Below, piece by piece: positions 1 to 6,559 of a DNA stretch of 45,913 nucleotides. Source of the DNA: Subdoligranulum variabile. GTDB lineage: Bacteria; Bacillota; Clostridia; Oscillospirales; Ruminococcaceae. Position 1 is the stretch's first letter. Each line of letters begins with the position of its first letter. A program made the position numbers and the translations under genes. The DNA is taken from the NCBI GenBank assembly GCA_004554775.1, contig SFKI01000015.1, positions 1 through 45,913 on the forward strand, given 5' to 3'. A model generated the notes under the pieces. The model did no database searches and was not told the origin of the DNA. It was given only the letters and a program-made list of their open reading frames with translations.

Positions 1-207
1 AAAGCCCCCGCCCGCCGCGGCATGCCGTGGCAGCGCAAACCAGGGAAAGGGACTTTGTAGTTTTGTAGAGGTATAGGGGTGCCTGTGACGGGCGGATAGG
101 GAACCCGCCCCAAAATAGATTGAACGAGAGGGTGCAGGGGGCGGCATCCTCGACGCCCCGCGGCGGGCATGCCGCCAAATGGCCCCCTTGCACAAGGAGG
201 GCAGCTC
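1..207. other. Non-coding stretch downstream of the HPt gene
   Basis: No convincing gene is seen here. It contains a copy of the GTAGGGGCGG-type palindromic repeat (about 70-112), an imperfect inverted pair GGCGGCAT (140-147) / ATGCCGCC (169-176), and a short hairpin GGCCCCCTTG / CAAGGAGGGC (181-202). The hairpins may help end the minus-strand transcript of the HPt gene, but no clear U-tract follows them. Confidence 0.5.
70..112. repeat. Dispersed palindromic repeat, GGGCGG family (family C)
   Basis: The stretch has GTATAGGGG followed by GGGCGGATAGGGAACCCGCCC, which folds as a hairpin. Related copies lie at 3224-3249, 29381-29406 and 41323-41347. It is intergenic and non-coding. Confidence 0.5.
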
Positions 208-552
208 TTACAATTCTTGGATCGCTGCCAGCACCCGGTCGTTGGCTTCCACCACCGGGGGCCACAGGGCGGGGTCGGTCAAGGGCTTGGGGCCGCGCAG
301 GGCTTCACACAGGGCCGAGGATACCTCGTACAAGTGGTCCATTCCCAGATTCTGCGCCACGCCCTTCAGCGTGTGGGCGGCGCGGAACGCGGTCTCCCAA
401 TCCTGGGCGGCCAGGGCGTCTTTCAGCTGGTTAAAGCTGGGGTCGCCGGTATACTTTAACACAAACTTGCGCACCAGTGCTTCACTGGGCAAGCGGCGGA
501 TGGTCGTCTCGTAATTGCCGCCGATGCGGGCGTAAAATTCCTGCAGCGTCAT
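208..552 (-). CDS. HPt (histidine phosphotransfer) domain protein
   Basis: This 114-residue protein is a single four-helix HPt domain. The motif AHTLKGVAQNLG (residues 59-70) places the phospho-accepting histidine at His60, followed by the usual Lys63 and Gly64. HPt proteins relay phosphate between a histidine kinase and response-regulator receivers; here the obvious partner is the receiver domain of the gene just upstream (611-3013, same strand, 58 bp gap), so the two are probably co-transcribed. No histidine kinase lies in the window, so the phosphate donor is unknown. The start is supported by an AAGGAG ribosome site about 10 bases upstream. No membrane segment is visible and the protein should be cytoplasmic. 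Confidence 0.85.
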   Translation of the reverse strand: MTLQEFYARIGGNYETTIRRLPSEALVRKFVLKYTGDPSFNQLKDALAAQDWETAFRAAHTLKGVAQNLGMDHLYEVSSALCEALRGPKPLTDPALWPPVVEANDRVLAAIQEL

Positions 553-610
553 CGTGTGAAAACTCCTTTTCCATTCCTTTTTTACGTGGGTAAAATGTTT
601 TTAATCTATG

Positions 611-3013
611 TCAAAATCCCGCTGCGGGGGAGGAAAAAATGGACACGGCTACGCGGTTTTTGCTTTGCTTGGCTTCGTACATCTTCAAGTCGGCGCGGTG
701 GATGGCGTCGGCCAGCGGGTGCGCGCCGTACACACCGCCGATGCTTACGGTGGGGTGCCAGCTCGGGCAGCCGGGCACCGCCGTGCTTTCCACCCGGCGG
801 CGGATCTCCTCCAGGCGGGAAGCAAAGATATCGGCCGGGATGTTCTGGAAGAACAGCAAAAACTCATCGCCGCCATACCGCACCAGAATATCCGTGGCGC
901 GGATACACTCGGAAATGCCGCGTACAATTAACCGCAGCACTTCGTCGCCGTTCTGGTGGCCGTAGGTGTCGTTGACGGACTTAAAATTGTCCACGTCGAT
1001 CATCGCCACACCTTCGGCATTGGCGAAGGACTCACTCTGCTCGGTGTAATAGCGGCGGTTGTAGGCGTTGGTCAGGGGGTCGCGGTACAATGCCTGGCTG
1101 TAGGCGCTCATGTTGTCGGCCAGCATGCTGCGACCGTCCACGGTCATCAGCGGGTTTTCCTCCAGCTTGCTCACCAGCTCCAGCACGCAGGGGATGCCGT
1201 CGACCTCAATGTATTTGGAAAGCACATGAAACGTGTTGCCTTTGTTGAACTCCAGCTTGGAAACCTGGCTTTGCTGGGTAAACGCGCGGTAGGACGAACA
1301 GTTGCTGCAAGGCATGGCCTTGTTCCATACCGCATGGCAGGGGTGGTGCGTGGCCTTGAGCTTGCCCTGCTCATCAAAAGTCCATATTGTGTTGTTCTTT
1401 ACATCGACCAGACGGACCACGTCAAAAATCTGCTCCATGCCGTGCATCATGGCCTGTACGCCGTCGGCGCTGCCCAGGCTGACGTTATCGCCCTTGTCCG
1501 GCAGGTTCACGCCCTGCACGTCATGGCACTCGCCGACCGAGCCCAGATAGACGGGGCTGGTATCGTCCGACCAGATGGCCCGCGCGTAGATGCGGTGCCA
1601 ACGGAACTCGCCGTCCACCGGCAGCTGGGCCTTCATCTTGATATCGGGGGCCTTGGGCGTGGTGGCACGCAGCAGCTTTTGCAGTTTGTGTATGTCATCT
1701 GCCGAGATGAAATACTGCGATGCTTCGTCTGTTACATGCTGTACCTTGGGCGCATGCAGGTGGCGCACCGCCCAGTCGGACAGGGTCAGCACATTGGTGG
1801 CGGCACTGTAGTCATACTGCACGGCGTGGGTGTGGTGGAAGAAGAAATCCGTCTTGAGCGTGGTCGCCGCCAGCGCGCGGCTGGTGTTGTCCTGCTCGGG
1901 CAAATCCTTGCCGTGCAGCACCTTGGCGGAAATCTGCTGTGCTTCGGCCATGAAATCGCGGCCGTCGGCGCCGGGCTGCAGCTTGTGGCGCAGATCCTCG
2001 CTGATCTCGACCAGGCATTCCATCAACAGCGGGTTAAAGGTGCCGCACTCGCCGTCCATGATCATATGCAGTGCGGTGTCGTGGTCAAAGGCTTTTTTAT
2101 AGCAGCGCTCGCTGGTCAGTGCGTCGTAAACGTCGGCCAGCGCCACGGCCTGGGCACCAATGGGGATATCGTCGCCCTTCAGCCCGTCGGGGTAGCCGCG
2201 GCCATCGTACCGCTCATGGTGCCAGCGGCAGATCTGGCGTGCGACCTTGACCAGCGGCGCGTCCTGCTGGAACGGCAGATCATGCAGGATTTTGTCGCCG
2301 ATGGTGGTGTGCGTTTTCATGATCTCGAACTCTTCCCGCGTGAGCTTGCCGGGCTTGTTCAAAATCGACTCGGGAATATTGATCTTGCCGATGTCATGCA
2401 GCGCCGATGCCGTTGAGATCAGCGAAATCTCCGGCTCTGTCAGCGGGTACTTGTCAGTCAGTGTGATGAGCTTGCGCAGGATCATCTCGGTGAAAGTGCG
2501 TATGTGCAGCACGTGCAGGCTGCTTTCACCATTACGGAACTCAACGATATGGCTGAGAATGGTGATCATCAGCGAGTTGCTTTTTTCGTTTTCGTAAATC
2601 TGGTCAGCCACCAGCTGCATCAGGCGCTTTTGCTTGCCGTACAGCATCAGGGCGTTGACGACGCGGCGGCGCACGACCTCCATATCGAACGGGCGGCTGA
2701 TGTAGTCGGTCGCGCCAAGGTCATACGCGCGCTCGACAAACGAGGTCGCGCTCTCGGCTGAGATCATAATGACCGGCAGCTCGTCGATCCAGTGATATTG
2801 GTTCATGGCGGCCAGCACATCAAAGCCGTCTTTTACGGGCATCATAATGTCCAGCAACAGCAGGTCAATGTCGCTGTTCCGCTCGATCATTTCGATGGCC
2901 TGCTGGCCGTTTTCTGCTTCCAGGATCTCGTATTTCTCACCCAGCATTTCGGTAAGAATCGCGCGGTTCATCTCCGAATCATCGGCAATCAGGATCCGTT
3001 GTTTATAGCTCAT
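611..3013 (-). CDS. Response regulator with HD-GYP, PAS-like and GGDEF domains (c-di-GMP turnover)
   Basis: This 800-residue cytoplasmic protein has a receiver domain at about 1-125 (DD at 11-12, phospho-acceptor Asp55 in LLLLDIMMP). An HD-GYP phosphodiesterase domain spans about 145-340 (HDIGK 206-210, HHERYDGRGYPDGL 265-278). A PAS-like region at about 385-510 contains FRWHRIYARAIW. A second sensor-like region carries a Cys cluster, CHAVWNKAMPCSNC. A C-terminal GGDEF cyclase domain has an intact GGDEF at 714-718 and an RATD inhibitory site five residues before it. Both the cyclic-di-GMP-making and -breaking motifs look intact, so either or both may be active. Phosphorylation of Asp55, probably via the adjacent HPt, would set the balance. 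The ribosome site is weak. Confidence 0.9.
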   Translation of the reverse strand: MSYKQRILIADDSEMNRAILTEMLGEKYEILEAENGQQAIEMIERNSDIDLLLLDIMMPVKDGFDVLAAMNQYHWIDELPVIMISAESATSFVERAYDLGATDYISRPFDMEVVRRRVVNALMLYGKQKRLMQLVADQIYENEKSNSLMITILSHIVEFRNGESSLHVLHIRTFTEMILRKLITLTDKYPLTEPEISLISTASALHDIGKINIPESILNKPGKLTREEFEIMKTHTTIGDKILHDLPFQQDAPLVKVARQICRWHHERYDGRGYPDGLKGDDIPIGAQAVALADVYDALTSERCYKKAFDHDTALHMIMDGECGTFNPLLMECLVEISEDLRHKLQPGADGRDFMAEAQQISAKVLHGKDLPEQDNTSRALAATTLKTDFFFHHTHAVQYDYSAATNVLTLSDWAVRHLHAPKVQHVTDEASQYFISADDIHKLQKLLRATTPKAPDIKMKAQLPVDGEFRWHRIYARAIWSDDTSPVYLGSVGECHDVQGVNLPDKGDNVSLGSADGVQAMMHGMEQIFDVVRLVDVKNNTIWTFDEQGKLKATHHPCHAVWNKAMPCSNCSSYRAFTQQSQVSKLEFNKGNTFHVLSKYIEVDGIPCVLELVSKLEENPLMTVDGRSMLADNMSAYSQALYRDPLTNAYNRRYYTEQSESFANAEGVAMIDVDNFKSVNDTYGHQNGDEVLRLIVRGISECIRATDILVRYGGDEFLLFFQNIPADIFASRLEEIRRRVESTAVPGCPSWHPTVSIGGVYGAHPLADAIHRADLKMYEAKQSKNRVAVSIFSSPAAGF

Positions 3014-3063
3014 GCAGTACCTAGACTTTCTTGTGGCAAATTAACAGGTTTGTACAATATTAT

Positions 3064-3092
3064 AGTATACTATATGGCATATATGGCATCAA
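3064..3092 (-). promoter_or_regulatory. Promoter of the c-di-GMP response regulator
   Basis: On the minus strand TTGATG (3092-3087) is followed 17 bases later by TATACT (3069-3064). It lies about 50 bases ahead of the response-regulator start codon. The surrounding DNA is A+T-rich. Confidence 0.55.
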
Positions 3093-3160
3093 AGCAATAG
3101 AAGCAGCAAAATAAAGTCAAAAACTGTCAAAAAAGACAAAAACAGAAAAAGATTGGCAAT

Positions 3161-3183
3161 AAAAAAGCCCCCGGGTGGGGGCT
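3161..3183 (-). terminator. Rho-independent terminator of the rrf2 gene
   Basis: Read on the minus strand, AGCCCCC-ACCC-GGGGGCT is followed by six T residues. It lies about 90 bases past the rrf2 stop codon and before the response-regulator promoter region. Confidence 0.75.
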
Positions 3184-3223
3184 GATGGACGGGAGGCTTT
3201 ATGCGTGCAGATGATTTTCGGGC

Positions 3224-3249
3224 GTAGGGGCGGATTTCATATCCGCCCG
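3224..3249. repeat. Dispersed palindromic repeat, GTAGGGGCGGAT family (family C)
   Basis: GTAGGGGCGGATTTCATATCCGCCCG is a near-perfect palindrome between the rrf2 stop and its terminator. It is almost identical to the copy at 29381-29406. Confidence 0.7.
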
Positions 3250-3269
3250 GGCAGCCGCAGCCTGCCGCA

Positions 3270-3701
3270 TCAAATAATATAATCATTTCCGACCTGATCC
3301 GTGCTCATCAGGTCGGCCAGGGTGATGCCGTCAAAAAAATCCTGGATCATCGTGTTCAGCTTGCGCCACATGGGCAGGGTACGGCAAGTAGCCATGCGGG
3401 GACAGTCCACGTGCTCTTGCTCCAGGCAGGCCACGGGGGCCAGGCTGCCCTCGATAATGCGCAAAATTGCGCCGACGGTGTAATCCTCGGGCGCGCGGGT
3501 CAGCCGGTAGCCGCCGGACTTGCCGCGCAGGCCGGTGAGGTAATGCTCCTTCACCAGCCCCTTTACGATGGCCTCAAGGTATTTTTCCGAGATATCCTGC
3601 CGCTGGGCAATCTCCTTCAGGGGAATGTAGCCATCGCACTGGTTCTCGGCAATATCGACCATGACCCGCAGCGCGTAACGGCCCTTCGTTGAAATCATCA
3701 T
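3270..3701 (-). CDS. Rrf2-family transcriptional regulator (CymR/IscR-like)
   Basis: This 143-residue DNA-binding regulator starts with the typical MMISTKGRYALRVMVDIA segment, a winged helix (EIAQRQDISEKYLEAI, about 30-45) and the wing GLRGKSGGYRL (57-67). Three cysteines follow, Cys92, Cys100 and Cys106, in the region where IscR binds an iron-sulfur cluster; the spacing (C-x7-C-x5-C) is close to the IscR pattern (C-x5-C-x5-C). In Bacillus and staphylococci the Rrf2 protein CymR works with cysteine synthase to repress cysteine genes. This gene is divergent from cysK, which fits such a role, but the cysteines hint that it may also, or instead, sense iron-sulfur or redox state. AAGGAG lies 9 bases ahead of the start. 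Confidence 0.9.
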   Translation of the reverse strand: MMISTKGRYALRVMVDIAENQCDGYIPLKEIAQRQDISEKYLEAIVKGLVKEHYLTGLRGKSGGYRLTRAPEDYTVGAILRIIEGSLAPVACLEQEHVDCPRMATCRTLPMWRKLNTMIQDFFDGITLADLMSTDQVGNDYII

Positions 3702-3730
3702 GTTAGTAAGCTCCTTTGCTCTGTATTCCT

Positions 3731-3759
3731 ATTATACAGGTTGGTAAATGGGAATGCAA
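3731..3759 (-). promoter_or_regulatory. Promoter of rrf2, with a possible self-operator
   Basis: On the minus strand TTGCAT (3759-3754) and TATAAT (3736-3731) are separated by 17 bases. The inverted pair CCT-N7-AGG (3728-3740) overlaps the -10 box and has the same spacing as one at the cysK start site (3841-3853), so autoregulation is possible. Confidence 0.65.
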
Positions 3760-3798
3760 CAGCCCGGGACAAAATATTTCTGCAAAAATTCCTCTAAA

Positions 3799-3854
3799 CC
3801 CTATTGACAAATAGGAAATAATGCGGTACAATCCAATCAACCTACAAGTGAGGT
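3799..3854 (+). promoter_or_regulatory. cysK promoter with candidate operators
   Basis: TTGACA (3804-3809), 17 bases and TACAAT (3827-3832) form a near-consensus promoter. The -35 box sits in the palindrome CCTATT-GACA-AATAGG (3800-3815). A second motif, AACCTACAA (3839-3847), covers the expected start site and continues to AGG (3851-3853), giving CCT-N7-AGG. CCCTATTGACAA and AACCTACAA occur again, at exactly the same 40-bp offset, in the sulfhydrylase promoter at 6272-6320. Binding by the neighbouring Rrf2 protein is an inference. Confidence 0.7.
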
Positions 3855-3862
3855 ATGAATAT

Positions 3863-3892
3863 ATGAAAAAGCAGTATGGGTTTCGATGTTGA
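3863..3892 (+). CDS. Candidate cysteine leader peptide of cysK (9 residues)
   Basis: The reading frame ATG to TGA encodes MKKQYGFRC, with a cysteine codon (TGT, 3887-3889) directly before the stop. GAGG (3850-3853) lies 9 bases ahead of the ATG, so translation is plausible. It begins about 23 bases after the predicted transcription start of cysK and far ahead of cysK itself. The sulfhydrylase leader peptide at 6383-6496 also contains the tripeptide Phe-Arg-Cys. I infer a regulatory leader rather than a functional peptide. It is too short for statistical support on its own. Confidence 0.5.
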   Translation: MKKQYGFRC

Positions 3893-3905
3893 CTACCCAC
3901 GAAAT

Positions 3906-4048
3906 AAAGGCTCCCTTGTGCAAAGGGGGCTCCCGCGAAGCGGGTGGGGGATTGTGACCTTGCGAGGGTAAGTCGATTCCCGGGCAAGACCACAATCCCT
4001 CCGTCAGCGCTGACGCGCTGCCACCTCCCTTTTCACAAGGGAGGCTTT
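3906..4048. repeat. 143-bp palindromic element (family A) inside the cysK leader
   Basis: The ends are inverted copies: AAAGGCTCCCTTGTG at the left and CACAAGGGAGGCTTT at the right. Internal inverted pairs include GGGGATTGTG / CACAATCCC and small hairpins (CCGCGAAGCGG, CGTCAGCGCTGACG). The whole would fold into a long branched hairpin. A relative of the same design lies at 8969-9086, and half copies at 17668-17714 and 41244-41292. No reading frame is evident. It resembles a MITE-like or REP-like non-autonomous element and lies between the cysK promoter and the cysK start codon. Confidence 0.75.
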
Positions 4049-4100
4049 GAGTCTGTAATAAACTATCTACCTTATATATAACAATCAGGAGGAACCCACC

Positions 4101-5033
4101 ATGAGCAAGATTTATACTTCCGCAGACCAGCTGATCGGCCATACCCCGCTGCTGGAGCTCACCCATATCGAAGCCGCCGAGGGCTTGCAGGCCAAGGTCC
4201 TGGCGAAGCTCGAGTACTTCAACCCGGCCGGCTCCGTCAAGGACCGTATCGCCAAGGCCATGATCGACGACGCTGAGGCAAAGGGCATCCTCAAGCCCGG
4301 TTCTGTCATCATCGAGCCGACCTCCGGCAATACCGGCATCGGCCTGGCTTCCGTGGCAGCTGCCCGCGGCTACCGCATCATCATCGTTATGCCCGAGACC
4401 ATGAGCGTCGAGCGCCGCCAGCTGATGAAGGCCTACGGTGCTGAGCTGGTTCTGACCGACGGTGCCAAGGGCATGAAGGGTGCCATCGCCAAGGCCGACG
4501 AGTTGGCTAAGGAAATCCCCAACGCTTTTGTGCCCGGCCAGTTCGTCAACCCGGCCAACCCCGCTGCCCACAAGGCAACCACCGGCCCCGAAATCTGGGC
4601 GGACACCGATGGCAAGGTCGATATCTTCGTGGCTGGTGTTGGCACCGGCGGCACCGTGACCGGTGTCGGCGACTACCTCAAGAGCCAGAACCCCGGCGTC
4701 AAGGTCGTGGCTGTCGAGCCTGCCACCTCTCCTGTGCTGAGCAAGGGCACCGCCGGTGCGCATAAGATCCAGGGAATCGGCGCAGGCTTTGTGCCTGATG
4801 TGCTGGACACCAAGATCTACGACGAGGTCATCCCCGTCGCCAACGAGGATGCTTTCGCCACCGGCAAGCTGGTCGGCCATAAAGAGGGCGTGCTGGTCGG
4901 CATCTCCTCCGGTGCTGCTGTCTGGGCTGCCATCGAGCTGGCCAAACGCCCCGAGAACGCTGGCAAGACCATCGTGGCGCTGCTGCCCGATACCGGCGAC
5001 CGTTACCTCTCCACCTCGCTGTTTGCAGACTGA
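4101..5033 (+). CDS. cysK: Cysteine synthase A (O-acetylserine sulfhydrylase)
   Basis: This 310-residue cytoplasmic PLP enzyme makes L-cysteine and acetate from O-acetylserine and sulfide, the last step of cysteine synthesis. NPAGSVKDR (residues 41-49) carries the PLP lysine Lys47, SGNTG (75-79) is the substrate loop, and GTGGTVTG is the phosphate-binding loop. The length is typical of the family. An AGGAGGA site lies 7 bases ahead of the ATG. The leader is about 260 bases and holds a possible cysteine leader peptide and a palindromic element. The gene is divergent from the Rrf2 regulator and is probably its target. Codon use matches a well-expressed gene. Confidence 0.97.
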   Translation: MSKIYTSADQLIGHTPLLELTHIEAAEGLQAKVLAKLEYFNPAGSVKDRIAKAMIDDAEAKGILKPGSVIIEPTSGNTGIGLASVAAARGYRIIIVMPETMSVERRQLMKAYGAELVLTDGAKGMKGAIAKADELAKEIPNAFVPGQFVNPANPAAHKATTGPEIWADTDGKVDIFVAGVGTGGTVTGVGDYLKSQNPGVKVVAVEPATSPVLSKGTAGAHKIQGIGAGFVPDVLDTKIYDEVIPVANEDAFATGKLVGHKEGVLVGISSGAAVWAAIELAKRPENAGKTIVALLPDTGDRYLSTSLFAD

Positions 5034-5062
5034 TTGCATCCGCGCGCATAATTTGCTATAAT
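5034..5062 (+). promoter_or_regulatory. Promoter of mnmA
   Basis: TTGCAT (5034-5039), a 17-base spacer and TATAAT (5057-5062). It begins directly after the cysK stop codon, and its expected start site (about 5069) falls inside the cysK terminator stem, so the mnmA message would begin with most of that hairpin. Confidence 0.7.
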
Positions 5063-5066
5063 GCAA

Positions 5067-5094
5067 GGGGCAGACCCGTGTCTGCCCCTTTTCT
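5067..5094 (+). terminator. Rho-independent terminator of cysK
   Basis: A perfect 9-bp stem, GGGGCAGAC / GTCTGCCCC, has a 4-base loop and is followed by TTTTCTC. It overlaps the start site of the mnmA promoter. Confidence 0.85.
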
Positions 5095-5138
5095 CGTTGC
5101 CGCAATGGCATTGCAACCTATCAAGGAGGGGATACCCC

Positions 5139-6218
5139 ATGGAAAACACACCCGGCGCGCTGATCGCTATGAGCGGCGGCGTGGACAGCTCGGTCGCGGC
5201 CTACCTGATGAAAGAGGCGGGTTACCGCTGCATGGGCGCAACCATGCGCCTGTACCAGAACGAGGATCTTGGCCAATGCGGTTTTCACACCTGCTGCTCG
5301 GCAAAAGATGTAGAGGATGCCGCCGATGTGGCGTTCCAGCTGGATATCCCATTTGAGGTCATCAATTACACCGATGAATTCCGCGAGAAAGTCATAAAAA
5401 AATTCATAGCAACGTATGAAGCTGGCGGCACGCCCAATCCCTGCATCGACTGCAACCGCTACATGAAGTTCGATAAAATGCTCGCCTTTGCCCGCGCGCA
5501 TGGGCTGGATTACGTTGTCACCGGCCACTATGCCCGCATCGAGCAGGACCCCGCCACGGGTCGCTGGCTGCTGAAAAAGGCACTGTACAGTGAAAAAGAC
5601 CAGAGCTATGTGCTCTATGTGCTGACTCAGGACGAGTTGGCGCACACCAAGTTCCCGTTGGGCGGCATGGACAAGCCCAGCATCCGCATGCTGGCCGCGA
5701 AAGCCGGTTTCTGCAATGCCCACAAGCACGACAGCCAGGATATCTGCTTTGTGCCGGACGGCGATTACGCCAGCTTTATGGAACGCTACACCGGTAAATT
5801 TTACCCAGACGGCGATTTCATCGACACCACCGGCAAGGTGGTGGGCCGCCACCACGGCGCGGTGCGCTACACAAACGGCCAGCGCAAGGGCCTGGGCCTT
5901 GCCCTGGGTGCGCCGGTCTACGTCTGCGATAAGGACATGGAGAAAAACACCGTCACCGTCGGCCCCGAGAGCGAGCTGTTCACCACCAAACTGGTGGCCG
6001 GGGATTTCAACTGGATCTCCATCCCCGAGCTGACCGCGCCGATGCGCGTCAAGGCCAAGGCGCGCTACCGCCAGCCCGAGCAGCCCGCCACCGTGCGCCC
6101 ACTGCCGGACGGCAAGGTCGAGGTCGAGTTCGACGCCCCGCAGCGCGCCATCACCCGCGGCCAGTCCGTAGTGCTCTACGACGGCGACATCGTAGTCGGC
6201 GGCGGCACGATCTTATAA
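5139..6218 (+). CDS. mnmA: tRNA-specific 2-thiouridylase MnmA
   Basis: This 359-residue cytoplasmic enzyme adds sulfur to carbon 2 of uridine 34 in the anticodons of Lys, Glu and Gln tRNAs, using ATP and sulfur delivered from cysteine. The N-terminus has the ATP-pyrophosphatase loop SGGVDSS (12-18). Catalytic cysteines are Cys102 (in NPCIDCNRYMKFDK) and Cys203 (in SQDICFVPDGDY). The tail has the tRNA-binding beta barrel ending in GQSVVLYDGDIVVGGGTI. The start at 5139 is chosen because AAGGAGGG lies 7 bases upstream and known family members begin here; the longer in-frame extension runs into the terminator. Its place among cysteine genes fits its need for cysteine-derived sulfur. Confidence 0.96.
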   Translation: MENTPGALIAMSGGVDSSVAAYLMKEAGYRCMGATMRLYQNEDLGQCGFHTCCSAKDVEDAADVAFQLDIPFEVINYTDEFREKVIKKFIATYEAGGTPNPCIDCNRYMKFDKMLAFARAHGLDYVVTGHYARIEQDPATGRWLLKKALYSEKDQSYVLYVLTQDELAHTKFPLGGMDKPSIRMLAAKAGFCNAHKHDSQDICFVPDGDYASFMERYTGKFYPDGDFIDTTGKVVGRHHGAVRYTNGQRKGLGLALGAPVYVCDKDMEKNTVTVGPESELFTTKLVAGDFNWISIPELTAPMRVKAKARYRQPEQPATVRPLPDGKVEVEFDAPQRAITRGQSVVLYDGDIVVGGGTIL

Positions 6219-6229
6219 TACGCACCACA

Positions 6230-6253
6230 GGGAGGGGAAACCTCCCTTTTTTT
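6230..6253 (+). terminator. Rho-independent terminator of mnmA
   Basis: GGGAGG-GGAAA-CCTCCC is followed by seven T residues, 12 bases after the mnmA stop codon. Confidence 0.85.
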
Positions 6254-6271
6254 GCTTAAAAATCCCATTTT

Positions 6272-6332
6272 CCCTATTGACAAGGCAGTTTATCCATGGT
6301 ATTATACAAATAACCTACAAAGCATATAGGTT
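6272..6332 (+). promoter_or_regulatory. Sulfhydrylase promoter with the cysK-like motif pair
   Basis: TTGACA (6277-6282), 17 bases and TATTAT (6300-6305) form the promoter. CCCTATTGACAA (6272-6283) and AACCTACAA (6312-6320) match the cysK promoter exactly in sequence and in spacing. Here the second motif is one arm of the inverted pair AACCTA-N9-TAGGTT (6312-6332), sitting on the expected start site. The arrangement suggests one regulator for both genes, probably the Rrf2 protein. Confidence 0.7.
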
Positions 6333-6382
6333 TGTTCTTGAAACGAGCCTGCCTATGCTACTAAAAAGGAGGTGCAAAGCGT

Positions 6383-6496
6383 ATGTCCACTGTGTTCGGC
6401 AGCTTGCTGCGGCAGAATTTCCGTTGTGGACGAATGTGTGGCTCCCGGGCGGAACAGGCCTGGTGCGGGGCGCACAGCGCTTTGCATTGTCGGTAA
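6383..6496 (+). CDS. Cysteine-rich leader peptide of the sulfhydrylase gene (37 residues)
   Basis: An ATG preceded by a strong AAGGAGGTG site (6366-6374, 10-base spacing from the GGAGG core) opens a 37-codon frame ending in TAA. It begins MSTVFGSLLRQNFRCGRMCG and contains four cysteines at positions 15, 19, 28 and 36, a very high share for so short a peptide, plus one internal methionine. It lies about 70 bases into the transcript and 172 bases ahead of the sulfhydrylase start. An intrinsic terminator and a competing structure follow (see 6436-6559). The design matches leader peptides whose translation senses supply of one amino acid. Expression is not proven. Confidence 0.7.
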   Translation: MSTVFGSLLRQNFRCGRMCGSRAEQAWCGAHSALHCR

Positions 6497-6559
6497 AAAA
6501 ACGACGTTGTCCTGTTATTTTGCCCGGGAGCTATACCAAATAGCTGGCCGGGCATTTTT
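6436..6559 (+). promoter_or_regulatory. Candidate cysteine attenuator: antiterminator and terminator ahead of the sulfhydrylase
   Basis: Terminator: TGCCCGG (6521-6527) pairs with CCGGGCA (6548-6554), and inside it AGCTAT (6529-6534) pairs with ATAGCT (6540-6545); five T residues follow. Antiterminator: GCTCCCGGGC (6441-6450), inside the leader reading frame, is perfectly complementary to GCCCGGGAGC (6522-6531), the 5' arm of the terminator. The helix can extend through the Cys19 codon with two G-U pairs, to 6436/6536, and is continued inward by AACAGG (6453-6458) / CCTGTT (6511-6516). The two folds exclude each other. A ribosome waiting at Cys15 would leave 6441 onward free to form the antiterminator; one passing Cys19 would break it. 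Confidence 0.7.

Noticed and set aside
3837..5111. Open frame on the minus strand across cysK and its leader
   Set aside because: It overlaps the conserved cysK and an inverted-repeat element and has no recognisable motif.
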